Under the pieces are notes generated by a model. The model saw nothing but the letters and a program-made list of their open reading frames with translations, had not been told where the DNA came from and searched no databases. A DNA stretch of 64,000 nt from Nevskia sp. (GTDB taxonomy: Bacteria > Pseudomonadota > Gammaproteobacteria > Nevskiales > Nevskiaceae): the NCBI GenBank assembly GCA_023229645.1, contig JALNYU010000003.1, forward strand, positions 232,849-296,848, given 5' to 3'. Of this stretch, positions 7,994 through 16,274 are shown piece after piece (within the stretch, counting starts at the first letter, position 1; every line of letters starts with the position of its first letter). Position numbers and translations under genes: made by a program.

Positions 7994-9493
7994 TCAAGCG
8001 CCTGCAGACTGCGGAAGTTCCGCAACCAAACGCAACGACACGGACAACTCATCCAACTGGAAATGCGGCCGTAAAAACGCAACAGCCCGGTAGACGCCTG
8101 GCCGACCTGCAACTTCGGCGACCTGGATCGACGCTTCGCGTAGCGGATACTGGGCCTTTACTTCTTGCGACGCCGAGTCGTCCATGACGACGTATTGGGC
8201 GATCCAATTATTGAGGAAGGTCTCGACGTTGGAAGCAGAGGCAAAGCTGCCGATCTTGTCGCGCATCATCGATTTTAAATAATGCGCAATTCGGGATACC
8301 GCGAAGATATATTGCAACTGCGACGACAATACGGCGTTGGCATTTGCCGAATCGGTATTGTATTTGCGCGCTTTCTGCGCCGATTGCGCGCCAAAAAAAG
8401 CCGCGTAATCGGTGCCTTTGCAATGCACTAACGGGATAAAGCCGAGATCGCTAAGTTCTTTTTCGCGGCGGTCGGTGATTGCGATCTCCGTTGGGCATTT
8501 GGCAGCGACTTCGCCGGCATCGGTCTTGAACGTGTGGGTTGGCAGGCCATCGACCAAGCCGCCGCCTTCGACGCCGCGGATCGCCGCACACCAGCCAAAG
8601 CGTTCAAAGGCTTCTGTCAGGCGTACGCCAAACGCGTAGGCCGCATTAACCCAGAGATACTTGCTGTGATCGCTGCCATCGACATCCTCGACGAAATTGA
8701 AGCCCTCTACCGGCATTCCGTCTTTCGGATTGTAGGGTACGCGCCCAAGAAAACGAGGGACGGTAAGGCCGACATAGCGGGCGTCTTCCGACTCGCGAAA
8801 GCTCTTCCATTTGGCGTATTCGATGGTGTCGAATAACTTCGCCAAGTCCCGTGGCTTGCCAAGATCGGTATAGGTATCGAGGCCGAATAGTTCGTGCGAG
8901 GCGGCGGTGATAAATGGCGCGTGCGCCGCTGATGCGACATGCGACATTTGTTCGACGAAGTACATGTCTTCGGGTTGGCGCGCGACTGCGTAGTCGCCGA
9001 TCAACGCACCAAATGGCGCGCCGCCGAACGTGCCGAACTCTTCCTCGTAAACCTTTTTAAATAGTGCCGACTGGTCGAAATCATTCGCGGAACGAAAATC
9101 CCGGATCAGGTCTTTCTTCGGTGAATTCAGAACTTTAATTTTCAGCGAAGTGCTGGTAGAGGTGTTCTTACAAAGATATTCAAGGCCGCGCCATGCACTT
9201 TCCAGCTGTTGAAATTCCGGTGCGTGCATGATGACGCTGAGCTGATTCGAAATCAGCTCGTCCAATTCTGCGACGCGCGCATCAAGCGTGGCTGAAAGAT
9301 TCTCCGAGATCACGACCGTCCCGGACATCACCTGGGCCACAAGCTCGCCAATCACGTCTTTGGCGCGATCATGCTCGTCTTTTGATTTGGCGACGCGGCT
9401 CTGCGTGATAATCGCGTCAAGCAGTCCGGCAGGTGGCGCCGCGACGTCTGAAATTGCGGTTGTGCTGGCTGCAGGCGATGGGATTGCGCTCAT
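7994..9493 (-). CDS. tssC: T6SS sheath large subunit TssC (VipB)
   Basis: A 499-residue TssC (ImpC/VipB/EvpB family) protein. Visible family segments include LDELISNQLSVIMHAPEFQ, LESAWRGLEYLCKNT, GTFGGAPFGALIGDYAV and RFLGRVPYNPKD. With TssB it makes the contractile sheath around the Hcp tube. The C-terminal part (LREASIQVAEVAGRPGVY) carries the interface bound by ClpV and neighbouring sheath rings. It starts 7 bases after tssB, the universal tssB-tssC pairing. Confidence 0.98.
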   Translation of the reverse strand: MSAIPSPAASTTAISDVAAPPAGLLDAIITQSRVAKSKDEHDRAKDVIGELVAQVMSGTVVISENLSATLDARVAELDELISNQLSVIMHAPEFQQLESAWRGLEYLCKNTSTSTSLKIKVLNSPKKDLIRDFRSANDFDQSALFKKVYEEEFGTFGGAPFGALIGDYAVARQPEDMYFVEQMSHVASAAHAPFITAASHELFGLDTYTDLGKPRDLAKLFDTIEYAKWKSFRESEDARYVGLTVPRFLGRVPYNPKDGMPVEGFNFVEDVDGSDHSKYLWVNAAYAFGVRLTEAFERFGWCAAIRGVEGGGLVDGLPTHTFKTDAGEVAAKCPTEIAITDRREKELSDLGFIPLVHCKGTDYAAFFGAQSAQKARKYNTDSANANAVLSSQLQYIFAVSRIAHYLKSMMRDKIGSFASASNVETFLNNWIAQYVVMDDSASQEVKAQYPLREASIQVAEVAGRPGVYRAVAFLRPHFQLDELSVSLRLVAELPQSAGA

Positions 9494-9500
9494 GATTGCC

Positions 9501-10010
9501 TTACTCCGTGGTGCCGCCGGCTTCTTTCCCCAATTCGGAGAGCTTCTCCGTATTGCTGAGGACGTCTTGCAAGATATCTTCGAGTTTTTCGTTGCCAGCC
9601 AGCTTGTTCCGTAGGTCGGCCAGCTTGGTCCGCGCTTCCAGCAGCTTTCGTAGTGGTTCGACCTGCTGTACGACCGATTCCGGACGGAAATCGTCGATGC
9701 CTTTGAACTTCAATTCAACGGCGAACTCGCCGCCTTTGTCGCTGAGTTCATTCGCAACCCGAAACACCGCACGCGGCGCCATGCCGGTCATGACGTCGTC
9801 AAAGTTATCGCCATCAATATTGACGAATTTGCGCTCTTTCAATTTTGGCAACGGCTGCTCCGGCGTTCCAGATAAGTCGCTAATGACGCCGACGACAAAC
9901 GGAATTTCTTTTTGTTCGATCGCATCGCCCTTTTCGACTTCATAGGTCAGTCGAACTCTGGGCGCTCGGACGCGTGAGAGCTTTTGTTGGGCGCTTTCTT
10001 TTTTGGCCAT
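9501..10010 (-). CDS. tssB: T6SS sheath small subunit TssB (VipA)
   Basis: A 169-residue TssB (ImpB/VipA) protein with the typical RVRLTYEVEKGDAIEQKEIP opening, LPFVVGVISDLSG-like strand (here PFVVGVISDLSG), FVNIDGDNFDDVM and the C-terminal helices with LLEARTKLADLRNKLAG. It polymerises with TssC into the contractile sheath. A GAGGA motif sits 6-10 bases before the ATG. It is preceded by the TPR lipoprotein gene with a 40-base gap and followed closely by tssC. Confidence 0.97.
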   Translation of the reverse strand: MAKKESAQQKLSRVRAPRVRLTYEVEKGDAIEQKEIPFVVGVISDLSGTPEQPLPKLKERKFVNIDGDNFDDVMTGMAPRAVFRVANELSDKGGEFAVELKFKGIDDFRPESVVQQVEPLRKLLEARTKLADLRNKLAGNEKLEDILQDVLSNTEKLSELGKEAGGTTE

Positions 10011-10050
10011 GATTCGTCCTCTGAATACTGAGCAAACGCTTAATTACTGC

Positions 10051-10656
10051 TTAGCGCAACACGCCGAATGGATCGCCACTTGGCGGAGCGGGCGCAACTA
10101 TGTCCGGCTTCTCAGCAGGGGGGGCTCGTTTGGCAGTGCGCTGCTTCGGCGGCGCCTTTTTGACTGGCGGCTCCTGCGGTGGCACCAAAACGTCGGTCGA
10201 TAGACTGTCGCGCAATACTTTCGCTAGCCGCTCGGCTTCTTGTTGCGCATTAGAGTTGAGATTTTGCTCGCCACGCAGTTCGGTTAACGAACGAATTGCG
10301 ATGCGCAACGAGGCGACAATCGCTACGCTACGGGCATCTTGGCTGGTTGGGTCGCGTTTGACCGCTTCTTCTGCAGAAACGATTGCGGATGGATAATCCG
10401 ACTGCTCGAATTGGAGCTGTGCTTTCCGTAGCCAAGGTTTTGCGTTGACAGGATTATCGCGGGCGGCTTGGTCCAGCACGCTGAGCGCCTGCGCATTCTG
10501 CCCCGATACAGAAAATGCGTTGGCGCGCTCGATTGCGACATCGGCATCTATTTTTGGCGGAGGCGCCGGTTGCGGTGGGGTTGTCATACAACCCGTCATG
10601 GCAAGGGCCACAGTAATGAGAAATAGCGGCTTTTTAAGCGTGGTGACGCAACCCAT
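10051..10656 (-). CDS. TPR lipoprotein at the head of the T6SS operon
   Basis: A 201-residue exported protein. An N-terminal hydrophobic segment (LFLITVALAM) ends in the lipobox LAMTGC, so it should be lipid-anchored. After a Pro-rich linker there are about three helical TPR-like units, e.g. ANAFSVSGQNAQALSVLDQA, NPVNAKPWLRKAQLQFEQ and DYPSAIVSAEEAVK. The C-terminus is rich in Pro, Lys and Ala. Similar TPR lipoproteins accompany some T6SS loci and may act as envelope accessory factors, but I cannot assign a Tss number. It is the first gene of the minus-strand unit and diverges from tssJ. Confidence 0.75.
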   Translation of the reverse strand: MGCVTTLKKPLFLITVALAMTGCMTTPPQPAPPPKIDADVAIERANAFSVSGQNAQALSVLDQAARDNPVNAKPWLRKAQLQFEQSDYPSAIVSAEEAVKRDPTSQDARSVAIVASLRIAIRSLTELRGEQNLNSNAQQEAERLAKVLRDSLSTDVLVPPQEPPVKKAPPKQRTAKRAPPAEKPDIVAPAPPSGDPFGVLR

Positions 10657-10803
10657 ACACGAATCCCTGTGTAGTCAACGTTAGCAGTGCACTAATCCAG
10701 ATACCGAAAGCGCGTTTCCGTTACTCTAGGGCGCAGTCACTGTGGGTGCAAGTCTGTAGTACCCACCTAATGGCGCCTATTGAACTCAAAATATGGTGGA
10801 TTA
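10657..10803. promoter_or_regulatory. Divergent control region of the two T6SS gene arms
   Basis: This gap separates the minus-strand unit (lipoprotein, tssB...) from the plus-strand unit (tssJKL), so promoters for both arms should lie here. A short inverted repeat, GTGGGT (10742-10747) and ACCCAC (10761-10766), stands just upstream of tssJ. I see no clear sigma-54 GG-N10-GC signature and no good sigma-70 pair. Confidence 0.4.
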
Positions 10804-11439
10804 ATGCGTAAAAAAATAAATAATAATTATATTTTTCAATGGTATAAAAATTTATTAATAATTCTTTTTGCTGGCAATCTAAGTGCTTGTGCATCTGTGA
10901 CGAAAGTCACAGATATTGTTGATATTCCATTGCAAGCAATTGGGGTTAGTAAGCCTAGTCCGCCCGCGCCGCCATCGCTGCCGCCGCCGCGACTGTACAA
11001 GAGCCAACTGGAAATTCATGCGGCCGAAAATTTAAATGCAGACGACAAGGGGCGGGGGCTAGCAACTGTTGTCCATATCTATAAACTGCGCAATGCGACA
11101 ACCTTTATGCAGGCGCCCTACGAAAATTTCACTAGCCCGGAGCGTGAGAAATTGGCGATAGGTAGTGATCTTATTGACGTTGAGGAGTTGATACTGACGC
11201 CGGGGCAGCAATTTGAGTCCCCGATTACGACGACCAATCAGGCGCCTTATATTGGGATCGTCGCGCTGTTTAGGAAGCCAGCGCCGTACCGCTGGCGTTT
11301 CGTATTTAAGGCCGACGACGTTGAAAAAACGGGAATACGTATCGGCGCGCATGCGTGTGCGCTGACGGTAACGGCCGGACTGACTGGAAATGACGTGGCG
11401 AGCCGCCCGTTAGATCAGCTTCCGCCGTTCTGCCGTTAA
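10804..11439 (+). CDS. tssJ: T6SS outer-membrane lipoprotein TssJ
   Basis: A lipoprotein with a basic start MRKKINNN, a hydrophobic core LLIILFAGNLSAC ending in a lipobox Cys, a Pro-rich linker and a transthyretin-like domain (YKSQLEIHAAENLN..., VVHIYKLRNATTF, ELILTPGQQ, YIGIVALFRKP, WRFVFKAD). TssJ anchors the membrane complex in the outer membrane by binding TssM. Here tssM is not adjacent. The first 90 bases are strikingly AT-rich compared with the rest of the gene and its neighbours. An in-frame ATG at 10780 is an alternative start, but 10804 gives a better signal peptide. Confidence 0.9.
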   Translation: MRKKINNNYIFQWYKNLLIILFAGNLSACASVTKVTDIVDIPLQAIGVSKPSPPAPPSLPPPRLYKSQLEIHAAENLNADDKGRGLATVVHIYKLRNATTFMQAPYENFTSPEREKLAIGSDLIDVEELILTPGQQFESPITTTNQAPYIGIVALFRKPAPYRWRFVFKADDVEKTGIRIGAHACALTVTAGLTGNDVASRPLDQLPPFCR

Positions 11440-11498
11440 GCATCAAATGAGCGCAATAAGATCGCTGGATTTAGAAAATAAATTGAACGAAATAATCC

Positions 11499-12848
11499 GT
11501 GAAAGCCGCCGCTAAAATTCTTTGGGGTGAAGGCCTATTTTTAAAACCGCAACATTTTCAGCGGCAGGACCTTTATCACGAAGCCCGCTTGACGCAGATG
11601 AGCCGTGTGCTTCATCCGTACGCCTGGGGTCTGCGCAATTTACAGATCGACCAGGATGCCTTGGCGGCGGGCTCGCTGCGTTTCGAAACATTGAGTGTGG
11701 TATTTCCCGATGGCGAATTGTATTCCGCGCCGGACGGCGATAATTTGCCCGAGCCGGTGAATCTCGCGAGCCTGCCGGCGGGCGCGGAGTCTCCGATCTT
11801 CTCGCTGGCTTTGGCGCCGGTACGGGAAGGCGGGGGTAATGTGCTTGCGTCTGGTGTGGCGCCTGGGCTATCAACGCGCTACACCCAGCAGACGCAGCGC
11901 GCGCCGGACTTATTTACGGCGGCCGTCGAATCCGATTTGGCGACGCTGAGCCGCAATGTTCGGGTGCTTGGCGGGCATGAATTCATCAGTGACCACGTTG
12001 CGCTGCCGCTGCTACGATTACGGCGGGCTGGCACTGGCGAATATCGCGTCGATACCAGCTTTGTCCCGCCCACGGTGTCAATTGAGGCGGCGACGGCGTT
12101 GCATATGCTGCTGCGACGATTGCTCGACATGCTGCAGGCCAAAGTTTCGGCGCTTTATGGCCATCACCGGGAGCCGTCGAAGCATGTCATTGAATTTCGC
12201 TCGGGCGATGCCGCCTCGTTTTGGTTCATGCATACCGCGAGTGGCGCCTATGCTCAGCTTTCGCACTTGTTTCACCAGCCGAAGCTTCATCCCGAACGCC
12301 TGTTCGAAGCTTTGTTGATCTTGGCCGGACAGATGATGACGTTTTCCAACGCGTACACCCTGGCAGACTTGCCGAGTTACGTGCACGCAGATCCAGGGCC
12401 GAGCTTTCTGAAGTTGGATCGGATCATCCGCGACTTACTAGAAACGGTGATTTCGACCCGCTTCGTCGCTATCGCGCTGGCTGAAACCAAGCCTTCATTC
12501 CACGCCGGTCGGCTGGATTCAGACAAGCTCACCCAGAACGCAAGCTTTTACCTCGCGGTGGCCGCTGATATGCCGCCAGCGGAGTTGGTTGAAACGGTGC
12601 CGATGCGGATCAAACTCGGCGCGCCGGACGATGTTGAAAAAATCGTGATTTCGGCGCTGCCCGGTATTCGACTCACGGCGGCGACGCAGGTGCCGGCGGC
12701 GGTTCCCGTGCGGCCCGGGAGTTATTACTTTGCGATTGAGCCGCGTGGCCCGCTGTACGAACGGATGTTGAAGGCGCAGTCCATCGTGATTTATGTGCCG
12801 TCGAGCTTCCGCGAGCTGAAACTAGAACTGATCGCCGTATTGCAATAA
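11499..12848 (+). CDS. tssK: T6SS baseplate-membrane adaptor TssK
   Basis: A 449-residue TssK (ImpJ/VasE) protein with a GTG start. It opens KAAAKILWGEGLFLKPQHF and continues QRQDLYHEARL, the diagnostic N-terminus, and later has PLLRLRRAGTGEYRVDTSFVPP, FSNAYTLADLPSYVH and YYFAIEPRGPLYE. TssK trimers connect the TssEFG wedge to the TssL-TssM cytoplasmic side of the membrane complex. The length is normal. It follows tssJ by about 60 bases and precedes tssL by 15 bases. Confidence 0.97.
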   Translation: MKAAAKILWGEGLFLKPQHFQRQDLYHEARLTQMSRVLHPYAWGLRNLQIDQDALAAGSLRFETLSVVFPDGELYSAPDGDNLPEPVNLASLPAGAESPIFSLALAPVREGGGNVLASGVAPGLSTRYTQQTQRAPDLFTAAVESDLATLSRNVRVLGGHEFISDHVALPLLRLRRAGTGEYRVDTSFVPPTVSIEAATALHMLLRRLLDMLQAKVSALYGHHREPSKHVIEFRSGDAASFWFMHTASGAYAQLSHLFHQPKLHPERLFEALLILAGQMMTFSNAYTLADLPSYVHADPGPSFLKLDRIIRDLLETVISTRFVAIALAETKPSFHAGRLDSDKLTQNASFYLAVAADMPPAELVETVPMRIKLGAPDDVEKIVISALPGIRLTAATQVPAAVPVRPGSYYFAIEPRGPLYERMLKAQSIVIYVPSSFRELKLELIAVLQ

Positions 12849-12863
12849 CAGGACTTTTGCGCA

Positions 12864-13640
12864 ATGGCCATGACTTCACCACCATCACTTGTTACCGTTG
12901 CGACTACGGCACGCGCCGAACACAGCGCCAGCCGCGCAGCGAGAACGCTGTCGGATTTGATGTATGACGGCTTTTACATGCTATTCCTCCTCAACAATCA
13001 GCAAGCGCCCGGCGACGCTGCGATGTTTGTCACGCATATTCGGGCGTTTCTTGATGAATTCGAACGGGATGCGCGCAAGCTCGGCGCCGCGACTGAGGAT
13101 ATTTTTGACGCGAAGTACGCGTTTTGTGCCGCTGCCGATGAGTGCATCCTGCGTTCGACGCTCAGCATCCGCGATTTATGGGAGCGGCGGCCGCTGCAGC
13201 TGGCGTATTTTGGCGACCAGCTGGCGGGCGAGAACTTCTTCGAGAAGCTGGAGGTGCTGCGCAGCCACGGCGTCACGCGTAGTCAAACGCTGGAGGTGTT
13301 TTATCTCTGCCTATTGCTCGGGTTTCAGGGCAAGTACGCGCTGGAAGGCACCGAGAAGCTCGGGTACTTAGTCGCTCGCGTTGGCGACGAGCTGGCCCAT
13401 CACAAAGGCAAACGTACGACATTTGCCCCGCACTGGAAGGCGCCGGACGCCGTCAAACATCAGTTGCGTGGCGAGATGCCGCTCTGGGCCTTTGCTGCGG
13501 GGTTCGCGCTGATTGGCCTGGTGACGTTGATCAGCTTGCGGGGCCTATTGGGTCAGCAAACCGGCCGGCAACTGGCGGCTTACAATCAGGTGGTTACGCA
13601 GCCGCCCTTAACTGCCAATATCACGATCACGTTGCCGTAA
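12864..13640 (+). CDS. tssL: T6SS inner-membrane protein TssL (DotU/IcmH-like)
   Basis: A 258-residue TssL. The cytoplasmic helical-bundle domain shows FDAKYAFCAAADECILRST, WERRPLQLAYFGDQLAGENF and EVFYLCLLLGFQGKYAL. A single C-terminal membrane helix (LWAFAAGFALIGLVTLISL) is followed by a short periplasmic tail. It recruits the baseplate through TssK. There is no C-terminal OmpA-like peptidoglycan-binding extension. In most loci tssM follows or lies close by, but here recJ comes next. Confidence 0.95.
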   Translation: MAMTSPPSLVTVATTARAEHSASRAARTLSDLMYDGFYMLFLLNNQQAPGDAAMFVTHIRAFLDEFERDARKLGAATEDIFDAKYAFCAAADECILRSTLSIRDLWERRPLQLAYFGDQLAGENFFEKLEVLRSHGVTRSQTLEVFYLCLLLGFQGKYALEGTEKLGYLVARVGDELAHHKGKRTTFAPHWKAPDAVKHQLRGEMPLWAFAAGFALIGLVTLISLRGLLGQQTGRQLAAYNQVVTQPPLTANITITLP

Positions 13641-13701
13641 ATCGGTGCTTTGATCGGCGCTTGATGCATCGCGGGTCGGCTGACGCGAATCGGCGCTGCC
13701 A

Positions 13702-15456
13702 TTGGGGTGCCGAGGAATCGCCCCTACGCTTAGCCCTGAGAATCGCTTGTTCCGATCGCCGCAAATCCGCCGCCGCCCGCTGGGTCAGCCTGAGTTTCTG
13801 CCTGTTAGCCTTCATCCGGTACTGCGCCGGGTTTACGCCGCGCGCGGTGTTGGCTCCGGCGAGCAATTGTCGCTCGACTTAAAGCGGCTGCTGCCACCCA
13901 ATCGTTTATTGGGCATTGACGCCGCTGCTGCTGTATTGGCGGACGCCATTCGGGACCAACGCCGCATCGTGATTGCGGGCGACTACGATGCCGATGGCGC
14001 CACTGCCAGCGCTGTCGCGATTCTCGGTTTGCGCGCGCTCGGCGCTGAGTCCGTCGATTACGTTGTGCCGAACCGGTTCACGATGGGCTACGGCCTCACA
14101 TTGCCGCTGGTGGCGCTGGCGCAGGCCCGCGGCGCCGAGGTATTGGTGACCGTTGATAGCGGCATCGCCAGCCTAGCAGGCGTTGCCGCAGCAAAAGCGG
14201 CCGGCATGAAAGTGATCGTCACCGATCACCATCTGGCTGGTCCCGAGTTGCCGGCGGCTGATGCGATTGTCGATCCGAATCAACCTGGCTGTACCTTCCC
14301 CAGCAAGCATTTAGCGGGCGTTGGCGTCATGTTTTACGTGTTACTGGCGCTGCGCGCACAGCTGCGCGTGGCCGGTGTATTCAGCACCAAGCCTGAGCCG
14401 AATCTTGCCGAACTGCTCGATTTGGTTGCGCTGGGTACGGTTGCGGATGTCGTTCGTCTCGACGCCAACAATCGCATCTTGGTCGCGCAAGGCTTAGCTC
14501 GTATCCGTAGCGGGCGGGCGCGGCCGGGGCTCATGGCCTTGTTGGCCGCGAGTCAACGCGCGCCGGACCGCATCGCGGCGAGTGATCTCGGTTTTGTCCT
14601 CGGGCCGCGGTTGAACGCCGCGGGCCGTTTGGACGACATGGGGCTGGGCATCACCTGCCTGCTGGCCGAGGATTTCGACAGCGCGCTGCCGATTGCGCAC
14701 CAGCTTGACGCGCTGAACCGCGAGCGTCGCGGCATCGAAGCGCAGATGCGCGATGCGGCGCTGGAACAAGTTGCGGAAAGTGAGGACGTCGGGGTGACGT
14801 TGTTTGAGCCGGATTGGCACGAAGGGGTTGTCGGGCTTGTCGCCTCGCGGGTTAAAGACGCACTGCACCGGCCGGTTATTGCATTCGCGCGCGCGACTGA
14901 AGACGGCATGTTGAAAGGATCGGGCCGCTCAATTCCCGGCCTGCATTTGCGCGATGTGCTGGCGACCATCGATAGCACTTATCCCGGCTTGATCACGCGC
15001 TTCGGCGGCCACGCGATGGCTGCTGGTCTGAGCCTGCCCGAAGCGGGACTCGTTGCATTTCGGACGGTGTTTGATGCGCAGTGCCGCAGCCTGCTCGACG
15101 CTGAAGCGCTGGATCAGGTAATCGAAACCGACGGCGAACTGGGCGCTAGCGAATTCCATCTCGATACGGCTTTGGCGCTGGAAGCGGCTGGACCGTGGGG
15201 CCAGGGGTTTCCCGAGCCGCGCTTCGAGGGCTTTTTCGAAGTTGAGGATTTGCGTCCGGTCGGTGCCGACGGCCGACACGTTCGCTATCGACTGCGCGAC
15301 CCTGGCGGCAACGTCGTCAACGCCGTGCATTTCAACGGCGCAGAAACCGCGGTAGATGGCGGTACGTTGCACGGCGTTTACCAACTGGCAGTTAACCGCT
15401 TTCGGGAGCGCGAATCGCTGGAGTTACGGCTGGAATACGTGGTTGCTGCAGATTGA
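13702..15456 (+). CDS. recJ: Single-strand DNA exonuclease RecJ
   Basis: A DHH-family 5'-3' single-strand DNA exonuclease used in RecF-pathway recombination, base-excision and mismatch repair. Motifs visible are IAGDYDADGATA, VDSGIAS, VTDHHLAGPELPAADAIVDP (DHH), FVLGPRLNAAGRLDDMG, and the DHHA1 motif FGGHAMAAGLSLPE. The frame has no ATG near its beginning. The open frame starts at TTG 13702, but conserved sequence starts around IRRRPLGQPEF, so TTG at 13747 (569 residues) is the more likely start. It follows tssL by 60 bases but is unrelated in function. Confidence 0.95.
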   Translation: MGCRGIAPTLSPENRLFRSPQIRRRPLGQPEFLPVSLHPVLRRVYAARGVGSGEQLSLDLKRLLPPNRLLGIDAAAAVLADAIRDQRRIVIAGDYDADGATASAVAILGLRALGAESVDYVVPNRFTMGYGLTLPLVALAQARGAEVLVTVDSGIASLAGVAAAKAAGMKVIVTDHHLAGPELPAADAIVDPNQPGCTFPSKHLAGVGVMFYVLLALRAQLRVAGVFSTKPEPNLAELLDLVALGTVADVVRLDANNRILVAQGLARIRSGRARPGLMALLAASQRAPDRIAASDLGFVLGPRLNAAGRLDDMGLGITCLLAEDFDSALPIAHQLDALNRERRGIEAQMRDAALEQVAESEDVGVTLFEPDWHEGVVGLVASRVKDALHRPVIAFARATEDGMLKGSGRSIPGLHLRDVLATIDSTYPGLITRFGGHAMAAGLSLPEAGLVAFRTVFDAQCRSLLDAEALDQVIETDGELGASEFHLDTALALEAAGPWGQGFPEPRFEGFFEVEDLRPVGADGRHVRYRLRDPGGNVVNAVHFNGAETAVDGGTLHGVYQLAVNRFRERESLELRLEYVVAAD

Positions 15457-15458
15457 CT

Positions 15459-16274
15459 TTACGGCGCTGGCCGCAGCGTTTCTGGTGACGGCGCCTGCGC
15501 TGAAATATAGAGATCGCCAGCGTGATCGACGCGCGCTGTTTTTAAGCCGTAGACCTGTTCAATGCGTTCCGGGGTCAGCACCGCATCCGGCGCGCCGGTG
15601 GCAATAATCGCGTGCTCGTGCAGCAGGGCAACGGTATCGGCGTAACGCAGTGCCAGATTTGGATCATGCAGAATCGCCAGCACCCCGACGTTATTGCGGC
15701 TTAGCCGGCGCACTGCCGCTAGGCAGTCATGCTGGAAGCCAAAATCAAAACTTGCGGTGGGCTCGTCGAGCAGCAAATAGGCTGGTTCTGGCTTCGTGCC
15801 GGGTAACGGTGCGATCTGTGCCAGTGCGCGGGCTAATTGAACACGCGCCCGTTCGCCGCCCGAGAGGGTTGGGTAGCGGCGCATCGCGAGATTGGCTGCG
15901 CCCGCGGCAGCGAGCGCCTCAGCAACGATGTTTTGTTCGCTCGCGCTATCTTCGCGTTGCCGCCACGGCAGGCGCCCGAGCGCCACCACCTGCGCGGCGT
16001 TGAACGAAAATGGCAGATGCTCGCGCTGCATCATTACGGCTCGGCGCCGCGCGAGAAGTAGTGGATCCCAGGTGCCGAGCCGACGCTGATCCAACTCGAC
16101 GCAACCACTTTTGGGTCGCAGTTCGCCGGCGAGCAGACGTAATAACGTCGATTTGCCCGCACCGTTTTGTCCCAATAACGCGACCACGCGGCCAGCCTCA
16201 AGCCGAATCGAGACTTGGTCTAGGATGACGCGGCCGCTGTGCAGATAGCTGAGATTCGTCGCGCGCAGGCTCAT
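15459..16274 (-). CDS. hmuV: Haem-type ABC importer ATPase (HmuV-like)
   Basis: An ABC ATPase of 271 residues with Walker A LLGQNGAGKSTLLRLL, signature LSGGERARVQLARAL, Walker B YLLLDEPTASFD and switch His in AILHDPNLALRYAD. The segment LLARRRAVMMQREHLPFSF followed by VVALGRLPW is typical of HmuV/BhuV haem importers within the FecE-like group. It should power haem or a related metal chelate import through the adjacent permease, whose stop codon it overlaps by 4 bases. The substrate is inferred from family resemblance only. It converges with recJ, 2 bases apart. Confidence 0.85.
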   Translation of the reverse strand: MSLRATNLSYLHSGRVILDQVSIRLEAGRVVALLGQNGAGKSTLLRLLAGELRPKSGCVELDQRRLGTWDPLLLARRRAVMMQREHLPFSFNAAQVVALGRLPWRQREDSASEQNIVAEALAAAGAANLAMRRYPTLSGGERARVQLARALAQIAPLPGTKPEPAYLLLDEPTASFDFGFQHDCLAAVRRLSRNNVGVLAILHDPNLALRYADTVALLHEHAIIATGAPDAVLTPERIEQVYGLKTARVDHAGDLYISAQAPSPETLRPAP

